DNA of 64,000 nucleotides from Xiphophorus maculatus (Eukaryota > Chordata > Actinopteri > Cyprinodontiformes > Poeciliidae). Below are positions 34,903-46,286 of the stretch, one piece after another. A program made the position numbers and the translations under genes. The notes below the pieces were generated by a model, which ran no database searches, had not been told where the DNA came from, and saw only the letters and a list, made by a program, of their open reading frames with translations. Where the stretch lies: contig NC_036462.1 of assembly GCF_002775205.1 (NCBI RefSeq), positions 32,851,114-32,915,113 of the forward strand, written 5' to 3'. Positions within the stretch are counted from its first letter, which is position 1. Every line of letters begins with the position of its first letter.

Positions 34903-35037
34903 GACCTTGTAGGTTATGCTTTTCACAATGTGTAGTGAGACGTCAAGTCTTCCTGTAATGTGAAGGATTATATGGTAATCAACTGTAATGCAGGTATCGT
35001 TAAAATCAAGTCTACTACTCCTTAATTGACACTTGAA

Positions 35038-35109
35038 GGTTCTATGGTGTATTGGTTAGCACTCTGGACTCTGACTCCAGCAATCTGAGTTCAAGTCTCA
35101 GTAGAATCT
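35038..35109 (+). tRNA. trnaq-cug: tRNA-Gln (CTG), A15T and C71T
   Basis: Double-change copy, but followed by Val-AAC, not Val-CAC: the 1167-bp series ends inside this unit. Confidence 0.87.
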
Positions 35110-35337
35110 TTTGTCTTTTCTCCTAATTTCATCAATATATCTTTTCATTTCAGGGCAAGTTAATGGACTACAATGTGAAATTTGGCGCAAGTATACGTCT
35201 GCCCGATTTCTCACCAACATACTGGGGTCTCTGAGAGGATCTGTGGTATAACTATTTGACATTGTATCATGCGTAGCGATGACATTATTCTTAGACAAAT
35301 TTTGGACCCTCTACTGGGAAGTACTCAAAGAGAAAGA

Positions 35338-35410
35338 GTTTCTGTAGTGTAGTGGTTATCACGTTTGCTTAACACGCAAAAGGTCTCTGGTTCGAAACCA
35401 GACAGAAACA
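35338..35410 (+). tRNA. trnav-aac: tRNA-Val (AAC)
   Basis: Consensus, at the junction into the 2691-bp duplication (its counterpart is 38029). Confidence 0.95.
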
Positions 35411-35545
35411 GACCTTGTAGGTTATGCTTTTCACAATGTGTAGTGAGACATCAAGTCTTCCTGTAATGTGAAGTATTATATGGCAATCAACTGTAATGCA
35501 GGTATCGTTAAAATCAAGTCTACTACTCCTTAAATGACACTTGAA

Positions 35546-35617
35546 GGTTCTATGGTGTAATGGTTAGCACTCTGGACTCTGACTCCAGCAATCTGAGTTC
35601 AAGTCTCAGTAGAACCT
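35546..35617 (+). tRNA. trnaq-cug: tRNA-Gln (CTG)
   Basis: Consensus body; flank reads TTTTGAATTTT instead of TTTTGTCTTTT, a marker of this sub-family. Confidence 0.95.
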
Positions 35618-35845
35618 TTTGAATTTTCTCCTAATTTCATCAATATATCTTTTCATTTCAGGGCAAGTTAATGGACTACAATGTGAAATTTGGCGCAAGT
35701 ATACGTCTGCCCGATTTCTCACCAACATACTGGGGTCTCTGAGAGGATCTGTGGTATAACTATTTGACATTGTATCATGCGTAGCGATGACATTATTCTT
35801 AGACAAATTTTGGACCCTCTACTGGGAAGTACTCAAAGAGAAAGA

Positions 35846-35918
35846 GTTTCAGTAGTGTAGTGGTTATCACGTTTGCTTAACACGCAAAAGGTCTCTGGTT
35901 CGAAACCAGACAGAAACA
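35846..35918 (+). tRNA. trnav-aac: tRNA-Val (AAC), T6A
   Basis: The 5' acceptor arm is GTTTCAG, an A-A mismatch with position 67. Shared with 38537. Confidence 0.86.
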
Positions 35919-36053
35919 GACCTTGTAGGTTATGCTTTTCACAATGTGTAGTGAGACATCAAGTCTTCCTGTAATGTGAAGGATTATATGGCAATCAACT
36001 GTAATGCAGGTATTGTTAAAATCAAGTCTACTACTCCTTAAATGCCACTTGAA

Positions 36054-36125
36054 GGTTCTATGGTGTAATGGTTAGCACTCTGGACTCTGACTCCAGCAAT
36101 CTGAGTTCAAGTCTCAGTAGAACCT
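36054..36125 (+). tRNA. trnaq-cug: tRNA-Gln (CTG)
   Basis: Consensus, first duplicated block. Confidence 0.95.
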
Positions 36126-36353
36126 TTTGTCTTTTCTCCTAATTTCATCAATATATCTTTTCATTTCAGGGCAAGTTAATGGACTACAATGTGAAATATG
36201 GCGCAAGTATACGTCTGCCCGATTTCTCACCAACATACTGGGGTCTCTGAGAGGATCTGTGGTATAACTATTTGACATTGTATCATGCGTAGCGATGACA
36301 TTATTCTTAGACAAATTTTGGACCCTCTACTGGGAAGTACTCAAAGAGAAAGA

Positions 36354-36426
36354 GTTTCTGTAGTGTAGTGGTTATCACGTTTGCTTAACACGCAAAAGGT
36401 CTCTGGTTCGAAACCAGACAGAAACA
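36354..36426 (+). tRNA. trnav-aac: tRNA-Val (AAC)
   Basis: Consensus. Confidence 0.95.
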
Positions 36427-36561
36427 GACCTTGTAGGTTATGCTTTTCACAATGTGTAGTGAGACATCAAGTCTTCCTGTAATGTGAAGGATTATATGGC
36501 AATCAACTGTAATGCAGGTATTGTTAAAATCAAGTCTACTACTCCTTAAATGCCACTTGAA

Positions 36562-36633
36562 GGTTCTATGGTGTAATGGTTAGCACTCTGGACTCTGACT
36601 CCAGCAATCTGAGTTCAAGTCTCAGTAGAACCT
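36562..36633 (+). tRNA. trnaq-cug: tRNA-Gln (CTG)
   Basis: Consensus; this unit and the previous one appear near identical. Confidence 0.95.
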
Positions 36634-36861
36634 TTTGTCTTTTCTCCTAATTTCATCAATATATCTTTTCATTTCAGGGCAAGTTAATGGACTACAATGT
36701 GAAATATGGCGCAAGTATACGTCTGCCCGATTTCTCACCAACATACTGGGGTCTCTGAGAGGATCTGTGGTATAACTATTTGACATTGTATCATGCGTAG
36801 CGATGACATTATTCTTAGACAAATTTTGGACCCTCTACTGGGAAGTACTCAAAGAGAAAGA

Positions 36862-36934
36862 GTTTCTGTAGTGTAGTGGTTATCACGTTTGCTTAACACG
36901 CAAAAGGTCTCTGGTTCGAAACCAGACAGAAACA
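36862..36934 (+). tRNA. trnav-aac: tRNA-Val (AAC)
   Basis: Consensus. Confidence 0.95.
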
Positions 36935-37069
36935 GACCTTGTAGGTTATGCTTTTCACAATGTGTAGTGAGACATCAAGTCTTCCTGTAATGTGAAGGAT
37001 TATATGGCAATCAACTGTAATGCAGGTATCGTTAAAATCAAGTCTACTACTCCTTAATTGACACTTGAA

Positions 37070-37141
37070 GGTTCTATGGTGTATTGGTTAGCACTCTGGA
37101 CTCTGACTCCAGCAATCTGAGTTCAAGTCTCAGTAGAATCT
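37070..37141 (+). tRNA. trnaq-cug: tRNA-Gln (CTG), A15T and C71T
   Basis: Double-change copy, here paired again with a Val-CAC. Confidence 0.87.
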
Positions 37142-37369
37142 TTTGTCTTTTCTCCTAATTTCATCAATATATCTTTTCATTTCAGGGCAAGTTAATGGAC
37201 TACAATGTGAAATTTGGCGCAAGTATACGTCTGCCCGATTTCTCACCAACATACTGGGGTCTCTGAGAGGATCTGTGGTATAACTATTTGACATTGTATC
37301 ATGCGCAGCGATGACATTATTCTTAGACAAATTTTGGACCCTCTACTGGGAAGTACTCAAAGAGAAAGA

Positions 37370-37442
37370 GTTTCTGTAGTGTAGTGGTTATCACGTTTGC
37401 TTCACACGCAAAAGGTCTCTGGTTCGAAACCAGACAGAAACA
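37370..37442 (+). tRNA. trnav-cac: tRNA-Val (CAC)
   Basis: Consensus. Confidence 0.95.
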
Positions 37443-37577
37443 GCTTTTGTGGGTTATGCTCTTCACAATGTGTAGTTACACATCAAGCCTTCCTGTTATG
37501 TGAATCATTATATCGCAACCGACTTTAATGAAGGGATCTTTGAAATCAAGTGTACCGCTCCTTCATTGACATGTGAT

Positions 37578-37649
37578 GGTTCTATGGTGTAATGGTTAGC
37601 ACTCTGGGCTTTGAATCCAGAGATCTGAGTTCAAGTCTCAGTAGAACCT
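37578..37649 (+). tRNA. trnaq-uug: tRNA-Gln (TTG)
   Basis: Consensus. The far half of the spacer switches to the 508-unit type (TGCGTAGCGATG) before the next Val. Confidence 0.95.
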
Positions 37650-38028
37650 TATGTCCTTAAATCTTCAATATATCTTTTCATTTCAAGGCAAGTTAATGGA
37701 CTATAATGTGAAATTTAACACAAGTATAAGGCTGCCCGCTTTTTCACCAACATACTGTGCTCTCTGAGAGGATCTGTGGTATAACTATTTGACATTGTAT
37801 CATGCCCATCGATGATATTAGGCAAGAACAAATTTTGATTCCAAGATTAGTCTATGGACAACATTGTGAAATTTGTCACAAGTATAAGTCTGCCCGTTTG
37901 TTCACCAACATACTGGAGTCTCTGAGAGGATCTGTGGTATAACTATTTGACATTGTATCATGCGTAGCGATGACATTATTCTTAGACAAATTTTGGACCC
38001 TCTACTGGGAAGTACTCAAAGAGAAAGA

Positions 38029-38101
38029 GTTTCTGTAGTGTAGTGGTTATCACGTTTGCTTAACACGCAAAAGGTCTCTGGTTCGAAACCAGACAGAAAC
38101 A
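38029..38101 (+). tRNA. trnav-aac: tRNA-Val (AAC)
   Basis: Consensus with G19 kept although it follows a Gln-TTG by 451 bp: a recombinant that escaped the G19A class. Confidence 0.95.
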
Positions 38102-38236
38102 GACCTTGTAGGTTATGCTTTTCACAATGTGTAGTGAGACATCAAGTCTTCCTGTAATGTGAAGTATTATATGGCAATCAACTGTAATGCAGGTATCGTT
38201 AAAATCAAGTCTACTACTCCTTAAATGACACTTGAA

Positions 38237-38308
38237 GGTTCTATGGTGTAATGGTTAGCACTCTGGACTCTGACTCCAGCAATCTGAGTTCAAGTCTCAG
38301 TAGAACCT
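38237..38308 (+). tRNA. trnaq-cug: tRNA-Gln (CTG)
   Basis: Consensus body with GAATTTT flank; counterpart of 35546. Confidence 0.95.
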
Positions 38309-38536
38309 TTTGAATTTTCTCCTAATTTCATCAATATATCTTTTCATTTCAGGGCAAGTTAATGGACTACAATGTGAAATTTGGCGCAAGTATACGTCTG
38401 CCCGATTTCTCACCAACATACTGGGGTCTCTGAGAGGATCTGTGGTATAACTATTTGACATTGTATCATGCGTAGCGATGACATTATTCTTAGACAAATT
38501 TTGGACCCTCTACTGGGAAGTACTCAAAGAGAAAGA

Positions 38537-38609
38537 GTTTCAGTAGTGTAGTGGTTATCACGTTTGCTTAACACGCAAAAGGTCTCTGGTTCGAAACCAG
38601 ACAGAAACA
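38537..38609 (+). tRNA. trnav-aac: tRNA-Val (AAC), T6A
   Basis: Same acceptor mismatch as 35846. Confidence 0.86.
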
Positions 38610-38744
38610 GACCTTGTAGGTTATGCTTTTCACAATGTGTAGTGAGACATCAAGTCTTCCTGTAATGTGAAGGATTATATGGCAATCAACTGTAATGCAG
38701 GTATTGTTAAAATCAAGTCTACTACTCCTTAAATGACACTTGAA

Positions 38745-38816
38745 GGTTCTATGGTGTAATGGTTAGCACTCTGGACTCTGACTCCAGCAATCTGAGTTCA
38801 AGTCTCAGTAGAACCT
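38745..38816 (+). tRNA. trnaq-cug: tRNA-Gln (CTG)
   Basis: Consensus, second duplicated block. Confidence 0.95.
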
Positions 38817-39044
38817 TTTGTCTTTTCTCCTAATTTCATCAATATATCTTTTCATTTCAGGGCAAGTTAATGGACTACAATGTGAAATATGGCGCAAGTA
38901 TACGTCTGCCCGATTTCTCACCAACATACTGGGGTCTCTGAGAGGATCTGTGGTATAACTATTTGACATTGTATCATGCGTAGCGATGACATTATTCTTA
39001 GACAAATTTTGGACCCTCTACTGGGAAGTACTCAAAGAGAAAGA

Positions 39045-39117
39045 GTTTCTGTAGTGTAGTGGTTATCACGTTTGCTTAACACGCAAAAGGTCTCTGGTTC
39101 GAAACCAGACAGAAACA
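39045..39117 (+). tRNA. trnav-aac: tRNA-Val (AAC)
   Basis: Consensus. Confidence 0.95.
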
Positions 39118-39252
39118 GACCTTGTAGGTTATGCTTTTCACAATGTGTAGTGAGACATCAAGTCTTCCTGTAATGTGAAGGATTATATGGCAATCAACTG
39201 TAATGCAGGTATTGTTAAAATCAAGTCTACTACTCCTTAAATGCCACTTGAA

Positions 39253-39324
39253 GGTTCTATGGTGTAATGGTTAGCACTCTGGACTCTGACTCCAGCAATC
39301 TGAGTTCAAGTCTCAGTAGAACCT
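39253..39324 (+). tRNA. trnaq-cug: tRNA-Gln (CTG)
   Basis: Consensus. Confidence 0.95.
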
Positions 39325-39552
39325 TTTGTCTTTTCTCCTAATTTCATCAATATATCTTTTCATTTCAGGGCAAGTTAATGGACTACAATGTGAAATATGG
39401 CGCAAGTATACGTCTGCCCGATTTCTCACCAACATACTGGGGTCTCTGAGAGGATCTGTGGTATAACTATTTGACATTGTATCATGCGTAGCGATGACAT
39501 TATTCTTAGACAAATTTTGGACCCTCTACTGGGAAGTACTCAAAGAGAAAGA

Positions 39553-39625
39553 GTTTCTGTAGTGTAGTGGTTATCACGTTTGCTTAACACGCAAAAGGTC
39601 TCTGGTTCGAAACCAGACAGAAACA
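39553..39625 (+). tRNA. trnav-aac: tRNA-Val (AAC)
   Basis: Consensus; the base after the gene is C instead of G. Confidence 0.95.
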
Positions 39626-39760
39626 CACCTTGTAGGTTATGCTTTTCACAATGTGTAGTGAGACATCAAGTCTTCCTGTAATGTGAAGGATTATATGGTA
39701 ATCAACTGTAATGCAGGTATCGTTAAAATCAAGTCTACTACTCCTTAATTGACACTTGAA

Positions 39761-39832
39761 GGTTCTATGGTGTATTGGTTAGCACTCTGGACTCTGACTC
39801 CAGCAATCTGAGTTCAAGTCTCAGTAGAATCT
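39761..39832 (+). tRNA. trnaq-cug: tRNA-Gln (CTG), A15T and C71T
   Basis: Last of the six double-change copies; counterpart of 37070. Confidence 0.87.
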
Positions 39833-40060
39833 TTTGTCTTTTCTCCTAATTTCATCAATATATCTTTTCATTTCAGGGCAAGTTAATGGACTACAATGTG
39901 AAATTTGGCGCAAGTATACGTCTGCCCGATTTCTCACCAACATACTGGGGTCTCTGAGAGGATCTGTGGTATAACTATTTGACATTGTATCATGCGCAGC
40001 GATGACATTATTCTTAGACAAATTTTGGACCCTCTACTGGGAAGTACTCAAAGAGAAAGA

Positions 40061-40133
40061 GTTTCTGTAGTGTAGTGGTTATCACGTTTGCTTCACACGC
40101 AAAAGGTCTCTGGTTCGAAACCAGACAGAAACA
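40061..40133 (+). tRNA. trnav-cac: tRNA-Val (CAC)
   Basis: Consensus. Confidence 0.95.
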
Positions 40134-40268
40134 GCTTTTGTGGGTTATGCTCTTCACAATGTGTAGTTACACATCAAGCCTTCCTGTTATGTGAATCATT
40201 ATATCGCAACCGACTTTAATGAAGGGATCTTTGAAATCAAGTGTACCGCTCCTTCATTGACATGTGAT

Positions 40269-40340
40269 GGTTCTATGGTGTAATGGTTAGCACTCTGGGC
40301 TTTGAATCCAGAGATCTGAGTTCAAGTCTCAGTAGAACCT
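40269..40340 (+). tRNA. trnaq-uug: tRNA-Gln (TTG)
   Basis: Consensus; counterpart of 37578. Confidence 0.95.
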
Positions 40341-40719
40341 TATGTCCTTAAATCTTCAATATATCTTTTCATTTCAAGGCAAGTTAATGGACTATAATGT
40401 GAAATTTAACACAAGTATAAGGCTGCCCGCTTTTTCACCAACATACTGTGCTCTCTGAGAGGATCTGTGGTATAACTATTTGACATTGTATCATGCCCAT
40501 CGATGATATTAGGCAAGAACAAATTTTGATTCCAAGATTAGTCTATGGACAACATTGTGAAATTTGTCACAAGTATAAGTCTGCCCGTTTGTTCACCAAC
40601 ATACTGGAGTCTCTGAGAGGATCTGTGGTATAACTATTTGACATTGTATCATGCGTAGCGATGACATTATTCTTAGACAAATTTTGGACCCTCTACTGGG
40701 AAGTACTCAAAGAGAAAGA

Positions 40720-40792
40720 GTTTCTGTAGTGTAGTGGTTATCACGTTTGCTTAACACGCAAAAGGTCTCTGGTTCGAAACCAGACAGAAACA
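40720..40792 (+). tRNA. trnav-aac: tRNA-Val (AAC)
   Basis: An AAC gene with the downstream spacer normally seen after Val-CAC, leading to another Gln-TTG: exchange took place inside or beside the Val gene. Confidence 0.94.
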
Positions 40793-40927
40793 GCTTTTGT
40801 GGGTTATGCTCTTCACAATGTGTAGTTACACATCAAGCCTTCCTGTTATGTGAATCATTATATCGCAACCGACTTTAATGAAGGGATCTTTGAAATCAAG
40901 TGTACCGCTCTTTCATTGACATGTGAT

Positions 40928-40999
40928 GGTTCTATGGTGTAATGGTTAGCACTCTGGGCTTTGAATCCAGAGATCTGAGTTCAAGTCTCAGTAGAACCT
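40928..40999 (+). tRNA. trnaq-uug: tRNA-Gln (TTG)
   Basis: Consensus. First copy with the shortened flank (CCTTAAATC, 8 bp missing), and preceded by Val-AAC. Confidence 0.95.
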
Positions 41000-41370
41000 T
41001 AAATCTTCAATATATCTTTTCATTTCAAGGCAAGTTAATGGACTATAATGTGAAATTTAACACAAGTATAAGGCTGCCCGCTTTTTCACCAACATACTGT
41101 GCTCTCTGAGAGGATCTGTGGTATAACTATTTGACATTGTATCATGCCCATCGATGATATTAGGCAAGAACAAATTTTCATTCCAAGATTAGTCTATGGA
41201 CAACATTGTGAAATTTGTCACAAGTATAAGTCTGCCCGTTTGTTCACCAACATACTGGAGTCTCTGAGAGGATCTGTGGTATAACTATTTGACATTGTTC
41301 CATGCACATCGATGACATTATTGTTTAACAGATTTTGAACCCTCTACCCGGAACTCTTCAGAGAGAAAGT

Positions 41371-41443
41371 GTTTCTGTAGTGTAGTGATTATCACGTTTG
41401 CTTAACACGCAAAAGGTCTCTGGTTCGAAACCAGACAGAAACA
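41371..41443 (+). tRNA. trnav-aac: tRNA-Val (AAC), G19A
   Basis: G19A class. Confidence 0.88.
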
Positions 41444-41578
41444 GACCTTGTAGGTTATGCTTTTCACAATGTGTAGTGAGACATCAAGTCTTCCTGTAAT
41501 GTGAAGGATTATATGGCAATCAACTGTAATGCAGGTATTGTTAAAATCAAGTCTACTACTCCTTAAATGCCACTTGAA

Positions 41579-41650
41579 GGTTCTATGGTGTAATGGTTAG
41601 CACTCTGGACTCTGACTCCAGCAATCTGAGTTCAAGTCTCAGTAGAACCT
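41579..41650 (+). tRNA. trnaq-cug: tRNA-Gln (CTG)
   Basis: Consensus, head of the 1810-bp unit. Spacer variant GATGACTTTATT follows. Confidence 0.95.
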
Positions 41651-41878
41651 TTTGTCTTTTCTCCTAATTTCATCAATATATCTTTTCATTTCAGGGCAAG
41701 TTAATGGACTACAATGTGAAATATGGCGCAAGTATACGTCTGCCCGATTTCTCACCAACATACTGGGGTCTCTGAGAGGATCTGTGGTATAACTATTTGA
41801 CATTGTATCATGCGTAGCGATGACTTTATTCTTAGACAAATTTTGGACCCTCTACTGGGAAGTACTCAAAGAGAAAGA

Positions 41879-41951
41879 GTTTCTGTAGTGTAGTGGTTAT
41901 CACGTTTGCTTCACACGCAAAAGGTCTCTGGTTCGAAACCAGACAGAAACA
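41879..41951 (+). tRNA. trnav-cac: tRNA-Val (CAC)
   Basis: Consensus. Confidence 0.95.
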
Positions 41952-42086
41952 GCTTTTGTGGGTTATGCTCTTCACAATGTGTAGTTACACATCAAGCCTT
42001 CCTGTTATGTGAATCATTATATCGCAACCGACTTTAATGAAGGGATCTTTGAAATCAAGTGTACCGCTCTTTCATTGACAAGTGAT

Positions 42087-42158
42087 GGTTCTATGGTGTA
42101 ATGGTTAGCACTCTGGGCTTTGAATCCAGAGATCTGTGTTCAAGTCTCAGTAGAACCT
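42087..42158 (+). tRNA. trnaq-uug: tRNA-Gln (TTG), A52T
   Basis: T-stem CTGTG gives a T-T mismatch at 52-62 within the B box. First of four such copies. Confidence 0.87.
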
Positions 42159-42529
42159 TAAATCTTCAATATATCTTTTCATTTCAAGGCAAGTTAATGG
42201 ACTATAATGTGAAATTTAACACAAGTATAAGGCTGCCCGCTTTTTCACCAACATACTGTGCTCTCTGAGAGGATCTGTGGTATAACTATTTGACATTGTA
42301 TCATGCCCATCGATGATATTAGGCAAGAACAAATTTTGATTCCAAGATTAGTCTATGGACAACATTGTGAAATTTGTCACAAGTATAAGTCTGCCCGTTT
42401 GTTCACCAACATACTGGAGTCTCTGAGAGGATCTGTGGTATAACTATTTGACATTGTATCATGCGTAGCGATGACATTATTCTTAGACAAATTTTGGACC
42501 CTCTACTGGGAAGTACTCAAAGAGAAAGA

Positions 42530-42602
42530 GTTTCTGTAGTGTAGTGGTTATCACGTTTGCTTAACACGCAAAAGGTCTCTGGTTCGAAACCAGACAGAAA
42601 CA
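42530..42602 (+). tRNA. trnav-aac: tRNA-Val (AAC)
   Basis: Consensus AAC gene followed by the CAC-type spacer, as at 40720. Confidence 0.94.
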
Positions 42603-42737
42603 GCTTTTGTGGGTTATGCTCTTCACAATGTGTAGTTACACATCAGGCCTTCCTGTTATGTGAATCATTATATCGCAACCGACTTTAATGAAGGGATCTT
42701 TGAAATCAAGTGTACCGCTCTTTCATTGACATGTGAT

Positions 42738-42809
42738 GGTTCTATGGTGTAATGGTTAGCACTCTGGGCTTTGAATCCAGAGATCTGAGTTCAAGTCTCA
42801 GTAGAACCT
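42738..42809 (+). tRNA. trnaq-uug: tRNA-Gln (TTG)
   Basis: Consensus, preceded by Val-AAC. Confidence 0.95.
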
Positions 42810-43180
42810 TAAATCTTCAATATATCTTTTCATTTCAAGGCAAGTTAATGGACTATAATGTGAAATTTAACACAAGTATAAGGCTGCCCGCTTTTTCACC
42901 AACATACTGTGCTCTCTGAGAGGATCTGTGGTATAACTATTTGACATTGTATCATGCCCATCGATGATATTAGGCAAGAACAAATTTTCATTCCAAGATT
43001 AGTCTATGGACAACATTGTGAAATTTGTCACAAGTATAAGTCTGCCCGTTTGTTCACCAACATACTGGAGTCTCTGAGAGGATCTGTGGTATAACTATTT
43101 GACATTGTTCCATGCACATCGATGACATTATTGTTTAACAGATTTTGAACCCTCTACCCGGAACTCTTCAGAGAGAAAGT

Positions 43181-43253
43181 GTTTCTGTAGTGTAGTGATT
43201 ATCACGTTTGCTTAACACGCAAAAGGTCTCTGGTTCGAAACCAGACAGAAACA
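43181..43253 (+). tRNA. trnav-aac: tRNA-Val (AAC), G19A
   Basis: G19A class. Confidence 0.88.
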
Positions 43254-43388
43254 GACCTTGTAGGTTATGCTTTTCACAATGTGTAGTGAGACATCAAGTC
43301 TTCCTGTAATGTGAAGGATTATATGGCAATCAACTGTAATGCAGGTATTGTTAAAATCAAGTCTACTACTCCTTAAATGCCACTTGAA

Positions 43389-43460
43389 GGTTCTATGGTG
43401 TAATGGTTAGCACTCTGGACTCTGACTCCAGCAATCTGAGTTCAAGTCTCAGTAGAACCT
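43389..43460 (+). tRNA. trnaq-cug: tRNA-Gln (CTG)
   Basis: Consensus, head of a 1159-bp unit. Confidence 0.95.
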
Positions 43461-43688
43461 TTTGTCTTTTCTCCTAATTTCATCAATATATCTTTTCATT
43501 TCAGGGCAAGTTAATGGACTACAATGTGAAATATGGCGCAAGTATACGTCTGCCCGATTTCTCACCAACATACTGGGGTCTCTGAGAGGATCTGTGGTAT
43601 AACTATTTGACATTGTATCATGCGTAGCGATGACTTTATTCTTAGACAAATTTTGGACCCTCTACTGGGAAGTACTCAAAGAGAAAGA

Positions 43689-43761
43689 GTTTCTGTAGTG
43701 TAGTGGTTATCACGTTTGCTTCACACGCAAAAGGTCTCTGGTTCGAAACCAGACAGAAACA
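43689..43761 (+). tRNA. trnav-cac: tRNA-Val (CAC)
   Basis: Consensus. Confidence 0.95.
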
Positions 43762-43896
43762 GCTTTTGTGGGTTATGCTCTTCACAATGTGTAGTTACAC
43801 ATCAAGCCTTCCTGTTATGTGAATCATTATATCGCAACCGACTTTAATGAAGGGATCTTTGAAATCAAGTGTACCGCTCTTTCATTGACATGTGAT

Positions 43897-43968
43897 GGTT
43901 CTATGGTGTAATGGTTAGCACTCTGGGCTTTGAATCCAGAGATCTGTGTTCAAGTCTCAGTAGAACCT
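43897..43968 (+). tRNA. trnaq-uug: tRNA-Gln (TTG), A52T
   Basis: Same T-stem mismatch as 42087. Confidence 0.87.
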
Positions 43969-44339
43969 TAAATCTTCAATATATCTTTTCATTTCAAGGC
44001 AAGTTAATGGACTATAATGTGAAATTTAACACAAGTATAAGGCTGCCCGCTTTTTCACCAACATACTGTGCTCTCTGAGAGGATCTGTGGTATAACTATT
44101 TGACATTGTATCATGCCCATCGATGATATTAGGCAAGAACAAATTTTGATTCCAAGATTAGTCTATGGACAACATTGTGAAATTTGTCACAAGTATAAGT
44201 CTGCCCGTTTGTTCACCAACATACTGGAGTCTCTGAGAGGATCTGTGGTATAACTATTTGACATTGTATCATGCGTAGCGATGACATTATTCTTAGACAA
44301 ATTTTGGACCCTCTACTGGGAAGTACTCAAAGAGAAAGA

Positions 44340-44412
44340 GTTTCTGTAGTGTAGTGGTTATCACGTTTGCTTAACACGCAAAAGGTCTCTGGTTCGAAAC
44401 CAGACAGAAACA
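44340..44412 (+). tRNA. trnav-aac: tRNA-Val (AAC)
   Basis: Consensus; hybrid upstream spacer as at 38029. Confidence 0.95.
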
Positions 44413-44547
44413 GACCTTGTAGGTTATGCTTTTCACAATGTGTAGTGAGACATCAAGTCTTCCTGTAATGTGAAGGATTATATGGCAATCAACTGTAATG
44501 CAGGTATTGTTAAAATCAAGTCTACTACTCCTTAAATGCCACTTGAA

Positions 44548-44619
44548 GGTTCTATGGTGTAATGGTTAGCACTCTGGACTCTGACTCCAGCAATCTGAGT
44601 TCAAGTCTCAGTAGAACCT
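44548..44619 (+). tRNA. trnaq-cug: tRNA-Gln (CTG)
   Basis: Consensus. Confidence 0.95.
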
Positions 44620-44847
44620 TTTGTCTTTTCTCCTAATTTCATCAATATATCTTTTCATTTCAGGGCAAGTTAATGGACTACAATGTGAAATATGGCGCAA
44701 GTATACGTCTGCCCGATTTCTCACCAACATACTGGGGTCTCTGAGAGGATCTGTGGTATAACTATTTGACATTGTATCATGCGTAGCGATGACATTATTC
44801 TTAGACAAATTTTGGACCCTCTACTGGGAAGTACTCAAAGAGAAAGA

Positions 44848-44920
44848 GTTTCTGTAGTGTAGTGGTTATCACGTTTGCTTCACACGCAAAAGGTCTCTGG
44901 TTCGAAACCAGACAGAAACA
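44848..44920 (+). tRNA. trnav-cac: tRNA-Val (CAC)
   Basis: Consensus. Confidence 0.95.
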
Positions 44921-45055
44921 GCTTTTGTGGGTTATGCTCTTCACAATGTGTAGTTACACATCAAGCCTTCCTGTTATGTGAATCATTATATCGCAACCGA
45001 CTTTAATGAAGGGATCTTTGAAATCAAGTGTACCGCTCTTTCATTGACATGTGAT

Positions 45056-45127
45056 GGTTCTATGGTGTAATGGTTAGCACTCTGGTCTTTGAATCCAGAG
45101 ATCTGAGTTCAAGTCTCAGTAGAACCT
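45056..45127 (+). tRNA. trnaq-uug: tRNA-Gln (TTG), G31T
   Basis: T at position 31 faces T39, opening the pair that closes the anticodon loop. Private to this copy. Confidence 0.86.
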
Positions 45128-45498
45128 TAAATCTTCAATATATCTTTTCATTTCAAGGCAAGTTAATGGACTATAATGTGAAATTTAACACAAGTATAAG
45201 GCTGCCCGCTTTTTCACCAACATACTGTGCTCTCTGAGAGGATCTGTGGTATAACTATTTGACATTGTATCATGCCCATCGATGATATTAGGCAAGAACA
45301 AATTTTCATTCCAAGATTAGTCTATGGACAACATTGTGAAATTTGTCACAAGTATAAGTCTGCCCGTTTGTTCACCAACATACTGGAGTCTCTGAGAGGA
45401 TCTGTGGTATAACTATTTGACATTGTTCCATGCACATCGATGACATTATTGTTTAACAGATTTTGAACCCTCTACCCGGAACTCTTCAGAGAGAAAGT

Positions 45499-45571
45499 GT
45501 TTCTGTAGTGTAGTGATTATCACGTTTGCTTAACACGCAAAAGGTCTCTGGTTCGAAACCAGACAGAAACA
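45499..45571 (+). tRNA. trnav-aac: tRNA-Val (AAC), G19A
   Basis: G19A class. Confidence 0.88.
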
Positions 45572-45706
45572 GACCTTGTAGGTTATGCTTTTCACAATGT
45601 GTAGTGAGACATCAAGTCTTCCTGTAATGTGAAGGATTATATGGCAATCAACTGTAATGCAGGTATTGTTAAAATCAAGTCTACTACTCCTTAAATGCCA
45701 CTTGAA

Positions 45707-45778
45707 GGTTCTATGGTGTAATGGTTAGCACTCTGGACTCTGACTCCAGCAATCTGAGTTCAAGTCTCAGTAGAACCT
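45707..45778 (+). tRNA. trnaq-cug: tRNA-Gln (CTG)
   Basis: Consensus, head of the 2676-bp block. Confidence 0.95.
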
Positions 45779-46006
45779 TTTGTCTTTTCTCCTAATTTCA
45801 TCAATATATCTTTTCATTTCAGGGCAAGTTAATGGACTACAATGTGAAATATGGCGCAAGTATACGTCTGCCCGATTTCTCACCAACATACTGGGGTCTC
45901 TGAGAGGATCTGTGGTATAACTATTTGACATTGTATCATGCGTAGCGATGACTTTATTCTTAGACAAATTTTGGACCCTCTACTGGGAAGTACTCAAAGA
46001 GAAAGA

Positions 46007-46079
46007 GTTTCTGTAGTGTAGTGGTTATCACGTTTGCTTCACACGCAAAAGGTCTCTGGTTCGAAACCAGACAGAAACA
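46007..46079 (+). tRNA. trnav-cac: tRNA-Val (CAC)
   Basis: Consensus. Confidence 0.95.
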
Positions 46080-46214
46080 GCTTTTGTGGGTTATGCTCTT
46101 CACAATGTGTAGTTACACATCAAGCCTTCCTGTTATGTGAATCATTATATTGCAACCGACTTTAATGAAGGGATCTTTGAAATCAAGTGTACCGCTCTTT
46201 CATTGACATGTGAT

Positions 46215-46286
46215 GGTTCTATGGTGTAATGGTTAGCACTCTGGGCTTTGAATCCAGAGATCTGTGTTCAAGTCTCAGTAGAACCT
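46215..46286 (+). tRNA. trnaq-uug: tRNA-Gln (TTG), A52T
   Basis: T-stem mismatch copy, counterpart 48891. Confidence 0.87.

Larger units (their letters stand above)
29203..35037 (+). repeat. Five 1167-bp higher-order repeats
   Basis: Unit starts are 29203, 30370, 31537, 32704 and 33871, with exactly equal spacing. Each holds Gln-CTG, Val-CAC, Gln-TTG and Val-AAC (G19A) in that order. Units 3 to 5 also share A15T plus C71T in the Gln-CTG gene and AACGAG for AAAGAG before Val-CAC. Confidence 0.95.
35546..40927 (+). repeat. Tandem duplication of a 2691-bp, ten-gene block
   Basis: Copies 35546-38236 and 38237-40927. Matching markers at 2691-bp spacing are T6A in Val (35846, 38537), the GCGCAGCG spacer variant after Gln at 37070 and 39761, and the hybrid Val spacer before 38029 and 40720. 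Confidence 0.93.
39761..45706 (+). repeat. Higher-order repeats of 1818, 1810 and 1159 bp
   Basis: Unit starts are 39761, 41579, 43389, 44548 and 45707. The two longer units hold two Gln-TTG genes each (Gln-CTG, Val-CAC, Gln-TTG, Val-AAC, Gln-TTG, Val-AAC); the 1159-bp units hold one. The 8-bp drop from 1818 and 1167 is loss of ATGTCCTT-type sequence after Gln-TTG. Confidence 0.92.
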